64,000 nucleotides of DNA from CAAGNP01 sp964611185. GTDB taxonomy: Bacteria; Bacteroidota; Bacteroidia; Bacteroidales; UBA932. The stretch is taken from NCBI GenBank assembly GCA_964611185.1, contig CAZSXE010000004.1:1-64000 (forward strand), read 5' to 3'. A program made the position numbers and the translations under genes. The number at the start of each line of letters is the position of its first letter. Within the stretch, counting starts at the first letter, position 1. The notes beneath the pieces were generated by a model. That model made no database searches. It was not told where the DNA came from and saw only the letters and a list, made by a program, of their open reading frames with translations. Positions 8,166-15,673 of this stretch are shown in pieces.

Positions 8166-8570
8166 ATGGAACAAACAAATGTTAATAAACCTCATTTCAA
8201 TGTTGTAGCTGCGGTTATTGAACATAACGGTAAAATTCTGTGTGTTCGTCGTGGAAAGACAAAATATCCTTACACTGAATATAAATATGAATTTCCCGGC
8301 GGGAAGATGGAGGAAGGGGAAACCGAGCAGGAAGCACTTATACGGGAGGTGGATGAAGAACTTAAACTTGCAATTAGTGTAGGCCCGAAAATTAAAATTA
8401 TTGAACATTCGTATCCTGATTTTACAGTTACTCTCCATTTTTACCGATGTTCTGTGATTGATACGGCTTATACCCTGTCGGAACATACAAAAGGTATGTG
8501 GGCATCACCTGTCGAAATGTTGAAACTCGACTGGGTAGAGGCTGACAAAAGGGTAGTGTTTAAAAGATAG
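8166..8570 (+). CDS. NUDIX hydrolase, MutT-like (8-oxo-dGTP/CTP pyrophosphohydrolase type)
   Basis: This is a small cytosolic pyrophosphohydrolase that cleaves nucleoside triphosphates to the monophosphate. The Nudix box is complete at about residues 45-67: a GGKMEEGETEQEAL start with REVDEEL giving the metal-binding REXXEE core. The beginning (HFNVVAAVIEHNGKILCVRR) and the late WASPVEMLKLDWVEAD segment are typical of the short MutT/NudG group of about 130 residues. Specificity (8-oxo-dGTP sanitation or modified CTP) cannot be decided. It is divergent from the cyclo-ligase operon with only 39 bp between start codons, and convergent with the next gene, with 4 bp between stops. Confidence 0.9.
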   Translation: MEQTNVNKPHFNVVAAVIEHNGKILCVRRGKTKYPYTEYKYEFPGGKMEEGETEQEALIREVDEELKLAISVGPKIKIIEHSYPDFTVTLHFYRCSVIDTAYTLSEHTKGMWASPVEMLKLDWVEADKRVVFKR

Positions 8571-8574
8571 AGTG

Positions 8575-9153
8575 CTATTTTCTGTGATAGACAATCTTTA
8601 GGTCCCCTGCTGAAAGTATGAGGGTGTCTTCTGTATATTTATCAATGCGATACTCTTCTGAGAAATCAAAAGAAGTGTCATTTCCTATACTTCTACCGTC
8701 AAGGGCAATATGGTAAAAGCCTTCAGAATCGGGGTCCATTAGTTTCCAAGATTTGTATAGAAGGGTATTCATATTAATTGATTTCGCCTGACCTCCGTTT
8801 ATAAGCTCGATCCCTTGTTCCATCGTTTCCATTCCGGGAACGGGTTCTACCCACGATCCGCATATACGAGCTGTAATGGAGGCTTTTACAGATATGCTTT
8901 TGGCCTTGGTAATAGGTTTTATCTTTCCGAAAAATGTAATCTCGGCATAATCTCCGATAAGTATGCCGTCTTCGGTGGTCCTTTGGGCTGTTAATGTGCT
9001 GAATGTCAATGTATCAGAATTAATGGAATTAATTATGGTCACTGAATTCATCGAGGCATCCATGATAGTACCTGATACTTTATTCTCCATCTGACTACAG
9101 GCTGTAAATCCCAAAATGGCAAATAAGAGGGTAGGAATTAAATATTTTCTCAT
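8575..9153 (-). CDS. Lipocalin-like lipoprotein
   Basis: This 192-residue protein has a lipobox (LGFTAC, Cys19), so it is probably anchored in a membrane. The first 90 residues form a beta-rich region. The second half has the pattern CGSWVEPVPGM...GIELINGGQAKSINM...YKSWKL...ILS found in lipocalin-family lipoproteins of Bacteroidales. This assignment rests on that remembered pattern; the ligand and role are unknown. It is divergent from the TSCPD gene and shares a 48-bp intergenic region with opposed -7 elements. Confidence 0.7.
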   Translation of the reverse strand: MRKYLIPTLLFAILGFTACSQMENKVSGTIMDASMNSVTIINSINSDTLTFSTLTAQRTTEDGILIGDYAEITFFGKIKPITKAKSISVKASITARICGSWVEPVPGMETMEQGIELINGGQAKSINMNTLLYKSWKLMDPDSEGFYHIALDGRSIGNDTSFDFSEEYRIDKYTEDTLILSAGDLKIVYHRK

Positions 9154-9170
9154 AATATTGAAATGTTTTA

Positions 9171-9178
9171 TATTTTTG
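9171..9178 (+). promoter_or_regulatory. -7 element (TATTTTTG) for the TSCPD gene
   Basis: TATTTTTG lies 23 nt upstream of the ATG at 9202. No clear -33 partner is seen. Confidence 0.45.
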
Positions 9179-9192
9179 TCGCCTTAAAATTT

Positions 9193-9200
9193 CAAATTTA
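9193..9200 (-). promoter_or_regulatory. -7 element (TAAATTTG) for the lipocalin-like gene
   Basis: The reverse complement reads TAAATTTG, 39 nt upstream of the lipoprotein start. It sits inside the untranslated leader of the divergent TSCPD gene, so the two transcripts would overlap. Confidence 0.45.
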
Positions 9201-9201
9201 G

Positions 9202-9570
9202 ATGAAAAAATTTAATATTATTGTTTTTATTTTGTTTGTTTTCTTAAATATTCAACAAATGAATGGACAGAAGATTGTCAAAGATACCATTAATAAAGAT
9301 GGGGTGAGGGAGGTGGAGTTTCAGCCTTCACAGAAAGTATGTTCGCGAATGATTTATGTCAGCGTAAAAGATGATGTGATTTTGGATGCTCATTATCTCG
9401 GGGGATGCAGTGGAAACACTCAAGGAATATCGGCCCTTATCAAAGGGATGAAAGTAGAAGAAGCGATTAATAAAATTCAAGGTATCAAATGCGGATCGAA
9501 AGGGACATCGTGCCCTGATCAGCTTGCAAAGGCATTAATTGCTATTAAAGAGAAAAATTTGAAAAAATAA
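9202..9570 (+). CDS. TSCPD-domain protein (TIGR03905-like) with an N-terminal signal sequence
   Basis: The 122 residues consist of a hydrophobic leader (MKKFNIIVFILFVFLNI, likely cleavage after MNGQ) and one TSCPD domain at about 33-118. The domain shows the expected conserved cysteines: KVCSR, GGCSGN, IKCGSKGTSCPDQL. The same domain forms the C-terminus of adenosylcobalamin-dependent ribonucleotide reductases. Stand-alone copies of about 80 residues (TIGR03905) are normally cytosolic and of unknown role. The added export signal is unusual. A GCCCG/CGGGC hairpin downstream may end the transcript. Confidence 0.8.
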   Translation: MKKFNIIVFILFVFLNIQQMNGQKIVKDTINKDGVREVEFQPSQKVCSRMIYVSVKDDVILDAHYLGGCSGNTQGISALIKGMKVEEAINKIQGIKCGSKGTSCPDQLAKALIAIKEKNLKK

Positions 9571-9668
9571 CACTATATCATTGAACTTTTTTCTATTTAT
9601 ATTGTTATATAGGTAGAAATAGTTTTTTTACAAAATTCATCAGTGGTATAGTTTAGTTAGTTGGTTAG

Positions 9669-9704
9669 GTTTTGCCCGTTTGATTATTCAGGCGGGCTTC
9701 CTTA
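9669..9704 (+). terminator. Weak hairpin terminator after the TSCPD gene
   Basis: GCCCG, a 14-nt loop, CGGGC, then TTCCTTATTTT. The T-rich tail is on the + strand, and the hairpin overlaps the end of the convergent DUF1460 gene. Confidence 0.4.
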
Positions 9705-10541
9705 TTTTAAACGGGCTACTCTGATGCCGTTAGAAGCGTAATCAACGAGCTTTTTCTTCTCGATTACTACTTTTTTTTCCTTAAATGAGGCGTGGATAAA
9801 ATGCAATTCACCCTTGTCATGATATGCTATGGCAACATGAGCAATATCCAAACCTTCTACATTGGAAATAAATCCGATAATATCTCCGCTGAGAATTTCA
9901 TTTTCAATGGAGCGTAGCTTTTTATTTGAAATATAATAAAATGGAGCCGAACTGTTAAGTCTCTCCTCGATAAGGGCTATTCTTCTGACCATATCATCAC
10001 TATCTCGTAACTGTTTGTAACTTTGGGGGTGAGTGGACATATATGAAAAATGCTGATCGAACCTTTCTCCATATCGGCTGCTGAGCTCGACGAGAATATT
10101 GTTTTTCTCATTTTGAATCAACCATTCTGATGTATAATGTATCCTTGATTCGTAGCCCTCAACGATACCATCTCTATACCTCATTTTTCGCACTTGCGTG
10201 CAATACTCCTCGAATTCAGGATTAGTACTTTGTTTGATGGTAAGGGCCATCGCGATACAAGATTCGACAAAAAGAATACAGTCTGTCTCGTGAAGGTTTA
10301 TCGTAAGAGTTTCAGGTATTTGTTCAAGAGTTCCTGCCGTGTATGGCGTTCCTAAGAAACTTAATGCTACTTCGGTTACAAGAGTGGGCATTGATGAATT
10401 TTTGTAAGGAAGGAGATATTCAATCTTTTCTTCAAAAATTTGTTTATCAATAGGGGAGAATCTAATATCTGTAGATTGGGCGGAGAGGATCGTGGATATT
10501 AAAATGGTGATTGAGAAGATGATGATTGTCCTTTTTTTCAT
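9702..10541 (-). CDS. DUF1460 protein, NlpC/P60-like cell-wall amidase
   Basis: A 279-residue exported protein whose signal peptide (MKKRTIIIFSITILISTILSAQ) ends near residue 22. The domain contains FLGTPYTAGTLE, then TDCILFVES with the presumed catalytic Cys, and late in the protein GDIIGFISN, DIAHVAIAYH and HASF with candidate His residues. This is the DUF1460 pattern, whose relatives have an NlpC/P60-type fold and act as N-acetylmuramoyl-L-alanine amidase-like enzymes on peptidoglycan. The activity here is inferred from the family. It begins 32 bp downstream of the RNase P RNA on the same strand, so the two may be partly cotranscribed. Confidence 0.88.
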   Translation of the reverse strand: MKKRTIIIFSITILISTILSAQSTDIRFSPIDKQIFEEKIEYLLPYKNSSMPTLVTEVALSFLGTPYTAGTLEQIPETLTINLHETDCILFVESCIAMALTIKQSTNPEFEEYCTQVRKMRYRDGIVEGYESRIHYTSEWLIQNEKNNILVELSSRYGERFDQHFSYMSTHPQSYKQLRDSDDMVRRIALIEERLNSSAPFYYISNKKLRSIENEILSGDIIGFISNVEGLDIAHVAIAYHDKGELHFIHASFKEKKVVIEKKKLVDYASNGIRVARLK

Positions 10542-10573
10542 CGTATCATGTATTAGTAATTATCAATAAAAAA

Positions 10574-10895
10574 GGGTGAGACGATAAGCCGAATTCTGTA
10601 CTCGTTACCGAGCCTCTATCATTTATCTAAGCAGCCTACCCCCCGACAAAAGGCGGGCAGCCCTTAACTGTCGGTATATTTGGCCTTGCAGGTCACAGGG
10701 ATGTACCCTTGAAATGTCACCATATTCGAGTTGTGAGCTCTTACCTCGCATTTTCACCCTTACCTCTTGTGAAGGCGGTTGTTTTCTGTTACATCTTACA
10801 TAAACTTACATCTATCTGTGCTTTCCACAGTGTGATGCCCTTTCCTGTCCGGACTTTCCTCTGCCATAAAATAGCAGCGATAGAGTGTCTCACCC
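10574..10895 (-). ncRNA. rnpB: RNase P RNA
   Basis: The reverse strand carries the universally conserved blocks GAGGAAAGTCCGGACA near the 5' end and ACAGAATTCGGCTTAT near the 3' end, plus GGGTGAAAATGCGAGGTAAGAG in between. The P1 helix closes as GGGTGAGAC (10887-10895) with GTCTCACCC (10574-10582) and is followed by a T-run that can act as terminator. Length is about 322 nt. It is the catalytic RNA that removes the 5' leader from pre-tRNAs. Confidence 0.97.
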
Positions 10896-10901
10896 AAGTG
10901 G

Positions 10902-10909
10902 CAAAGTTA
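10902..10909 (-). promoter_or_regulatory. -7 element (TAACTTTG) of rnpB
   Basis: The reverse complement is TAACTTTG, ending 6 nt before the first base of the P1 helix. The position agrees with the start predicted from the RNA structure. Confidence 0.65.
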
Positions 10910-10926
10910 TGTAATTATTGATAAAA

Positions 10927-12165
10927 TTAATGATTTTTAATATTTCTTTCTATTTCTCGTGAAAGATATGGTGAAAGTTTGCAGTTTTCGTGGCATTGCA
11001 TATCGTAGTTCCATATTCGCGCTACGCAATAGTTGGAATGTTTGCATCCGCTCTCAGAGCAGGTTCCTGCTTTCAATTTATTAATGAACTGAGTGTCATA
11101 TACAAGGGGTCTTGCCATCTCGATAAAATCGAAGCCCGCATCAAGAACTTTGTTGATGGAATCTGCTGAATTAAGCCCTCCCACGAATGCAAGAGGCATA
11201 TCAGGAAGTGCTTTTCTGAATTTGACAGAGTCATCGTAGAAAAAAGCCTCTTCAAACGGTTCATTGCGTATCATTAATTTTCCAAACAGGGCAATCCCTA
11301 TTTTTAGCCACCATAAAGATTTCCATGGCATATATCCCCAAAGAGTGCGCATGGGCATCTTCCCTTTCATCACATACATAGGCGCTCTGCTGACAAATCC
11401 TCCACTTAACACGAGACAATGTGCTCCAAGATCCTGTAATTTTTGGGCGACAGTGATGCATTCGTCAACCTCAAGCCCCCCTTTGAACCCATCCCTCGTA
11501 TTGGTCTTGACCAAAACAGCTATTTTATTATCTGCCGCATCCATAACCTCTCTCATAACCATTGTCATAAAACGCATTCTGTTTTCAAGAGAACCGCCGA
11601 ATTCATCTTTGCGATGATTGGTATATGGAGATAGAAATTGTGAAATAAGATAACCATGCCCTGCATGAATTTCCACAGCATCAAACCCCCCTTTGATGGC
11701 GATTTTCACCGAATTACCGAACTCTTTGGCGATTTGAATTATCTCTTCTTTCCTGAGGCCGTGTACAAAAGTGGGGGAGTAAAGGTTAAACCCTGAGCAG
11801 GCTCCCACCGGACGACATCCGCAATATCTTCTATGAGACATATTCCCACAGTGGCCGAGCTGCACGCATGCTTTTGCACCATTGGAGTGGATGGAGGCTG
11901 TTAATTTAAGTAGGTCGGGAATGATCTCCTCTCTCATCCATAATTGACGATGAAAAGAGAGACCGCTTTTACATACTGCTGCATAAGCTACTCCTGTCAT
12001 GCCCACGCCTCCTCGGGCCAAAGATGAGTGATAATCAATTAATTGTTGTGTGGGAGTGTGTCCGTCTGCCATCCCCTCGTAGGCTGAGGCGCGAATGACT
12101 CTGTTGGGAAGTTCTATGGGGCCAAGTTTTACTGTTTCGAATAATTTTTTGTTTACGACTGTCAT
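10927..12165 (-). CDS. Old-yellow-enzyme-family NADH:flavin oxidoreductase, candidate 3-oxo-steroid 5-beta-reductase
   Basis: A 412-residue FMN-dependent TIM-barrel ene-reductase. It opens with FETVKLGPIELPNRVIRASAYEG. It has the substrate/catalytic EIHAGHGYLISQFLSP block and the NHRKDEFGGSLENR segment, and ends with a phosphate-binding FVGGL plus GFDFIEMARPL. A late cysteine cluster (CSESGCKHSNYC...QCHENC) may hold an iron-sulfur cluster. It lacks the C-terminal pyridine-nucleotide domain of 2,4-dienoyl-CoA reductases. It lies 6 bp downstream of a steroid 5-alpha-reductase-family gene. That pair matches the 5BR/5AR arrangement described for gut Parabacteroides bile-acid metabolism, so a delta-4-3-ketosteroid substrate is plausible. 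Function is inferred from context. Confidence 0.85.
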   Translation of the reverse strand: MTVVNKKLFETVKLGPIELPNRVIRASAYEGMADGHTPTQQLIDYHSSLARGGVGMTGVAYAAVCKSGLSFHRQLWMREEIIPDLLKLTASIHSNGAKACVQLGHCGNMSHRRYCGCRPVGACSGFNLYSPTFVHGLRKEEIIQIAKEFGNSVKIAIKGGFDAVEIHAGHGYLISQFLSPYTNHRKDEFGGSLENRMRFMTMVMREVMDAADNKIAVLVKTNTRDGFKGGLEVDECITVAQKLQDLGAHCLVLSGGFVSRAPMYVMKGKMPMRTLWGYMPWKSLWWLKIGIALFGKLMIRNEPFEEAFFYDDSVKFRKALPDMPLAFVGGLNSADSINKVLDAGFDFIEMARPLVYDTQFINKLKAGTCSESGCKHSNYCVARIWNYDMQCHENCKLSPYLSREIERNIKNH

Positions 12166-12171
12166 TTCAAA

Positions 12172-12972
12172 TTAATATATGAATGGGATAACTCTTTTCC
12201 TTTTAAGTTTAGTAAATTCTTCTCCGAATTCTTCGGTGTATTTGGCGTAGAGCGAGTTGGCTCGTGGCGCTAAGTTAGCGAATGTCCATATACAGAAAAT
12301 AACTCCGGGGATAGACCATGTAAGTATCGCAAAGCCGAACCACTCTGTAATTTCTCCAAAATAATTGGCTGAAGAGACATATTTAAACATACCTCCTTTC
12401 GGAATATAGTGCTTAGAATCACCCGGCTTACGAAGATGACGGATAATGTAATCGGAGCGAAGGTTGATTATCATTCCTAAAATGAAAATAATCGTACCTG
12501 AGATAAATTGTGGGGAATAGAGCCATTTAATAGTGTAAAATGGTTCTAATGTGTATGGCGGTATGGAATATAAATATAACCAACTACCTATCATATAGGC
12601 ATTTGCGAGATTGAAAATCATACCCATTGCAATTATTGCAATAGGCATTCTGCTTTTACCTTTAATTAAGAAAGGAAAAATAAATGAGCGTTGAAAATAG
12701 TGTGTCAGAAAGATTACTGTAATAACTGTGACCGCTATCCCTGAATTAAGCCCACGCAATAGAAAGAATATGACCATTGCGATAAATACGGGAGCCTCCA
12801 TAATAATCCATCCCACCTTGTTGGGTATCGAAGGGCCCCATGAGGAGGTGCGAAGAAATCCATAGCCGGCTTTAAAATATTGAAGAGCTATATAAACAAT
12901 GACTGCAAGAATAGTCATTATTTCGAGTACAACTCTATATGTTAAAGGGAGGTTGAAAAAGTATTGTTCCAC
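12172..12972 (-). CDS. Steroid 5-alpha-reductase-family membrane protein (candidate 5AR)
   Basis: This 266-residue integral membrane protein has about seven hydrophobic helices. The C-terminal half is the diagnostic part: a GMIINLRSDYIIRHLRKPG stretch, the YVSSANYFGEITEWFGFA block and a final FANLAPRANSLYAKYTEEF region. These correspond to the NADPH- and substrate-binding end of eukaryotic SRD5A. Family members reduce the delta-4 double bond of 3-oxo steroids. It is first in a two-gene operon with the flavin reductase. Bacterial members may instead act on other lipids, so the substrate is open. Confidence 0.85.
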   Translation of the reverse strand: MEQYFFNLPLTYRVVLEIMTILAVIVYIALQYFKAGYGFLRTSSWGPSIPNKVGWIIMEAPVFIAMVIFFLLRGLNSGIAVTVITVIFLTHYFQRSFIFPFLIKGKSRMPIAIIAMGMIFNLANAYMIGSWLYLYSIPPYTLEPFYTIKWLYSPQFISGTIIFILGMIINLRSDYIIRHLRKPGDSKHYIPKGGMFKYVSSANYFGEITEWFGFAILTWSIPGVIFCIWTFANLAPRANSLYAKYTEEFGEEFTKLKRKRVIPFIY

Positions 12973-13072
12973 TTTTTTAAGGTTTTAGTTTTATTATTGT
13001 TTGAAAAAATGTTGTTCTATTGTCTCTCGTTTTGCAGATATTTTGTAAATTTAACCATAAATTGAAAACAAA

Positions 13073-13102
13073 TTGCAAATTTAAGAAAATTCCTTAACTT
13101 TG
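13073..13102 (+). promoter_or_regulatory. Consensus promoter of pyrG
   Basis: TTG at 13073-13075, exactly 19 nt, then TAACTTTG at 13095-13102, a full match to the Bacteroidota consensus. It lies 35 nt before the ATG. Confidence 0.7.
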
Positions 13103-13137
13103 TACCCCCGTAAGCTAATCTGTTAAAAGCATTATTT

Positions 13138-14754
13138 ATGTCAACAAAATATGTATTTGTTACGGGAGGAGTTACCTCTTCGTTAGGTAAAGGAATTATT
13201 TCTGCATCCCTTGCGAAACTTCTTCAATCAAGAAATTTAAAAGTTACTATTCAGAAATTCGATCCTTATCTAAATGTCGATCCCGGTACTCTAAACCCTT
13301 ATGAACACGGGGAATGTTATGTTACTGAAGATGGAGCCGAGACCGATTTGGATCTGGGGCATTATGAAAGATTTCTAAATGTTTATACTTCAAAAGCTAA
13401 TAATGTCACTACCGGTAAAATTTATCGTACAGTGATTGACAGGGAAAGAGAGGGGGCTTATCTTGGAAAGACTGTTCAGATAATTCCACATATCACTGAT
13501 GAAATTAAAAGGAGAATGCTCCTTTTGGGGAAGACCGGAAAGTATGATGTGATCATTACTGAATTAGGTGGAACAGTGGGTGATATAGAGTCGCTTCCTT
13601 ATATAGAGGCCGTCCGTCAGCTTCAATGGGAACTTCCTGATAATGATTGTATGGTAGTCCATCTTACTCTCGTTCCATATTTGAGTGCTGCGAAGGAGTT
13701 AAAGACCAAACCCACCCAACATTCTGTTAAGCAGCTTCAGCAAAACGGAGTTCAGCCCAATGTTATAGTATGCCGTACAGAGCATCCCCTCACTTCTGAC
13801 TTAAAAAGAAAAGTGGCTTTGTTCTGTAATGTCAAGCCCAATGCAGTTATCGAATCCATTGATGCCAAAACCATATACGAAGTTCCTATATTGATGCAGA
13901 AAGAAAAACTTGATGAGATAGTCATTGAAAGGTTTGGGTTTAAGAATCTCCCTGCCCCTGATTTGGAAAGGTGGATGTCTTTTCTTGATAGGCTGCATAA
14001 TCCTAAGAGAAGTGTCAATATTGCCCTTGTGGGCAAATATGTAGAGCTTCAAGATGCATACAAGTCAATATTGGAGTCATTTATTCATGCCGGTGCATCT
14101 AATGAATGTAAAGTCAATGTTACTACTGTACACAGTGAATTTATAACAGATGAAAATATTGATGAGCAGTTAAAAGGGATGGACGGTATTTTAGTAGCTC
14201 CCGGTTTCGGAGAGAGAGGATTGGAGGGTAAAATCAAGGCTTGTAAATATGCAAGGGAGAATGGAGTGCCTTTTTTTGGTATATGCCTCGGAATGCAGAT
14301 GGCGGTAATAGAGTTTGCTCGTAATGTTTTAGGCCTTGATCAGGCCAATACTACAGAAGTGATGGCTAATGCCAAATATCCGGTTATAGATCTTATGGCA
14401 GATCAGAAGACTACTACTATTAAAGGTGGTACGATGAGGCTCGGAGCATATACCTGTGAGATAGAGAAAGGTACTCTTGCATACAGCATCTATGGGAGGA
14501 CCACTGTCAGAGAGCGTCATCGTCATCGCTATGAGCTTAATAATGAATATGTTGAAGCACTTGAAAAGGGTGGAATGAAGGCAAGTGGAAAAAATCCTGA
14601 CACAGGGCTTGTGGAGATAGTGGAGATACTAAATCATCCTTTTTTTATCGGAGTACAGTTCCATCCCGAATTAAAAAGCACCCCTGAAAATCCACAGCCG
14701 ATATTTGTTGCATTTATTAAAGCAGCAATGAAATATCGAGGTGATAAAGAGTGA
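13138..14754 (+). CDS. pyrG: CTP synthase
   Basis: This enzyme makes CTP from UTP, ATP and glutamine, the last step of pyrimidine nucleotide synthesis. Its 538 residues are the normal length. The N-terminal synthase domain starts TKYVFVTGGVTSSLGKGI with the ATP loop at about 10-20. FDPYLNVDPGTLNPYEHGE and ELGGTVGDIESLPYIEA are family signatures. The class I glutamine amidotransferase domain (about 295-535) has the catalytic Cys383 in FFGICLGMQ and the His/Glu pair in GVQFHPELKS. Its stop overlaps the start of the next gene (ATGA at 14751). Confidence 0.98.
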   Translation: MSTKYVFVTGGVTSSLGKGIISASLAKLLQSRNLKVTIQKFDPYLNVDPGTLNPYEHGECYVTEDGAETDLDLGHYERFLNVYTSKANNVTTGKIYRTVIDREREGAYLGKTVQIIPHITDEIKRRMLLLGKTGKYDVIITELGGTVGDIESLPYIEAVRQLQWELPDNDCMVVHLTLVPYLSAAKELKTKPTQHSVKQLQQNGVQPNVIVCRTEHPLTSDLKRKVALFCNVKPNAVIESIDAKTIYEVPILMQKEKLDEIVIERFGFKNLPAPDLERWMSFLDRLHNPKRSVNIALVGKYVELQDAYKSILESFIHAGASNECKVNVTTVHSEFITDENIDEQLKGMDGILVAPGFGERGLEGKIKACKYARENGVPFFGICLGMQMAVIEFARNVLGLDQANTTEVMANAKYPVIDLMADQKTTTIKGGTMRLGAYTCEIEKGTLAYSIYGRTTVRERHRHRYELNNEYVEALEKGGMKASGKNPDTGLVEIVEILNHPFFIGVQFHPELKSTPENPQPIFVAFIKAAMKYRGDKE

Positions 14755-15533
14755 TGAATAGCAAATCATTATATTGTCTTATATTGTTTTTTTTGGTGGG
14801 AGTACCTTTTTCTGCTTCTGCTCAGCGAGGTAATGTTAAGCTATATTCTGTGCAGGTAGAGAAATCTTTCCCTCACGACAGAGGTGCTTATACTCAGGGT
14901 TTATTCTTTTATGAGGGAGTATTATATGAGACCACAGGGCAGTATGGAGAGTCTTCGATAAGGAAGATTGATTATGAGAGTGGCGATGCATTGATTTATA
15001 TTCCTGTTGATAGAAATTATTTTTTAGAGGGTTCCTGTGTCCTTAACGGGCAGATGTTTATTCTCACATGGAAAGAACATTTATGTTTTGTCTATGATAT
15101 TAATACCATGAAGCCTCTCGGAGTGTTAAGAAATTCCCGCGAGGGATGGGGTCTTACTACTGATGGTAATTCACTTATAATGAGTGACGGTTCGCATAAT
15201 ATTTATTTTCTTGACAGTATGACATTTATGGAGAAGAAAAAGATAGAGGTTAAAATGGATGGGAAGAAAATATGGAATATTAATGAACTTGAATACATTG
15301 ATGGTAAGATTTGGGCTAATGTCTATACTACTGATGTTATTTTGATTATCAATCCCGATTCAGGGGAAGTAGAGGGAAAAATCGACTGTAAAAATCTACT
15401 TTCTGCAAATCTTAAGACTTATTCAACAGATGTTCTTAACGGTATTGCTTGGGATTCTAAAACAAAGTCCGTATATTTGACCGGCAAAAATTGGCCGCGA
15501 TTATACCGTATTTCTCTCAAAGAGAAGAGGTAA
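14751..15533 (+). CDS. Glutaminyl-peptide cyclotransferase (beta-propeller type)
   Basis: This is a predicted exported enzyme that cyclises N-terminal glutamine of proteins to pyroglutamate. The signal peptide runs to about residue 25 (SASAQ). The body of 260 residues matches the plant/bacterial glutamine cyclotransferase family, a five-bladed propeller: FPHDRGAYTQGLFFYEGVLYETTGQYG, then REGWGLTTDG, NELEYIDGKIWANVY and LNGIAWD. It overlaps pyrG by four bases, so translation is coupled. In Bacteroidota many exported proteins begin with Gln after signal cleavage and are natural substrates. That role is known for the family and is not shown here. Confidence 0.92.
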   Translation: MMNSKSLYCLILFFLVGVPFSASAQRGNVKLYSVQVEKSFPHDRGAYTQGLFFYEGVLYETTGQYGESSIRKIDYESGDALIYIPVDRNYFLEGSCVLNGQMFILTWKEHLCFVYDINTMKPLGVLRNSREGWGLTTDGNSLIMSDGSHNIYFLDSMTFMEKKKIEVKMDGKKIWNINELEYIDGKIWANVYTTDVILIINPDSGEVEGKIDCKNLLSANLKTYSTDVLNGIAWDSKTKSVYLTGKNWPRLYRISLKEKR

Positions 15534-15556
15534 TCGCTATTTATATTTTATTAACT

Positions 15557-15631
15557 TGGGGGTGCTTGCTTAATAGTAAAGCTGAGATTATACCCGTATT
15601 ACCTGATGCAGATAATGCTGCCGAAGGGAGT
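15557..15631 (+). promoter_or_regulatory. TPP riboswitch (THI element)
   Basis: The conserved core is clear and in order: GGGGGTGC, GCTGAGA, ACCC, ACCTGAT, then GCAGATAATGCTGC and CGAAGGGA. These are the pyrimidine- and pyrophosphate-sensing arms of the thiamine pyrophosphate aptamer. It lies 42 nt upstream of a TonB-dependent receptor gene that is followed by a PnuC-family gene, so it should reduce expression of a thiamine uptake operon when TPP is plentiful. I see no strong intrinsic terminator between aptamer and ATG, so control may be at translation initiation. Confidence 0.93.
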
Positions 15632-15673
15632 AGTAAGTCTCACACATAGTACATCCTCGCAAAAACAATAACA

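Noticed and set aside
9640..9700. tRNA-like string (TAGTTTAGTTAGTTGGTTAG) before the GCCCG hairpin
   Set aside because: It resembles a D-arm, but no anticodon or T-arm follows and no acceptor pairing is possible.
10709..10921. Open frame on the + strand opposite rnpB
   Set aside because: It lies in the antisense of a structured RNA gene with all conserved RNase P blocks.
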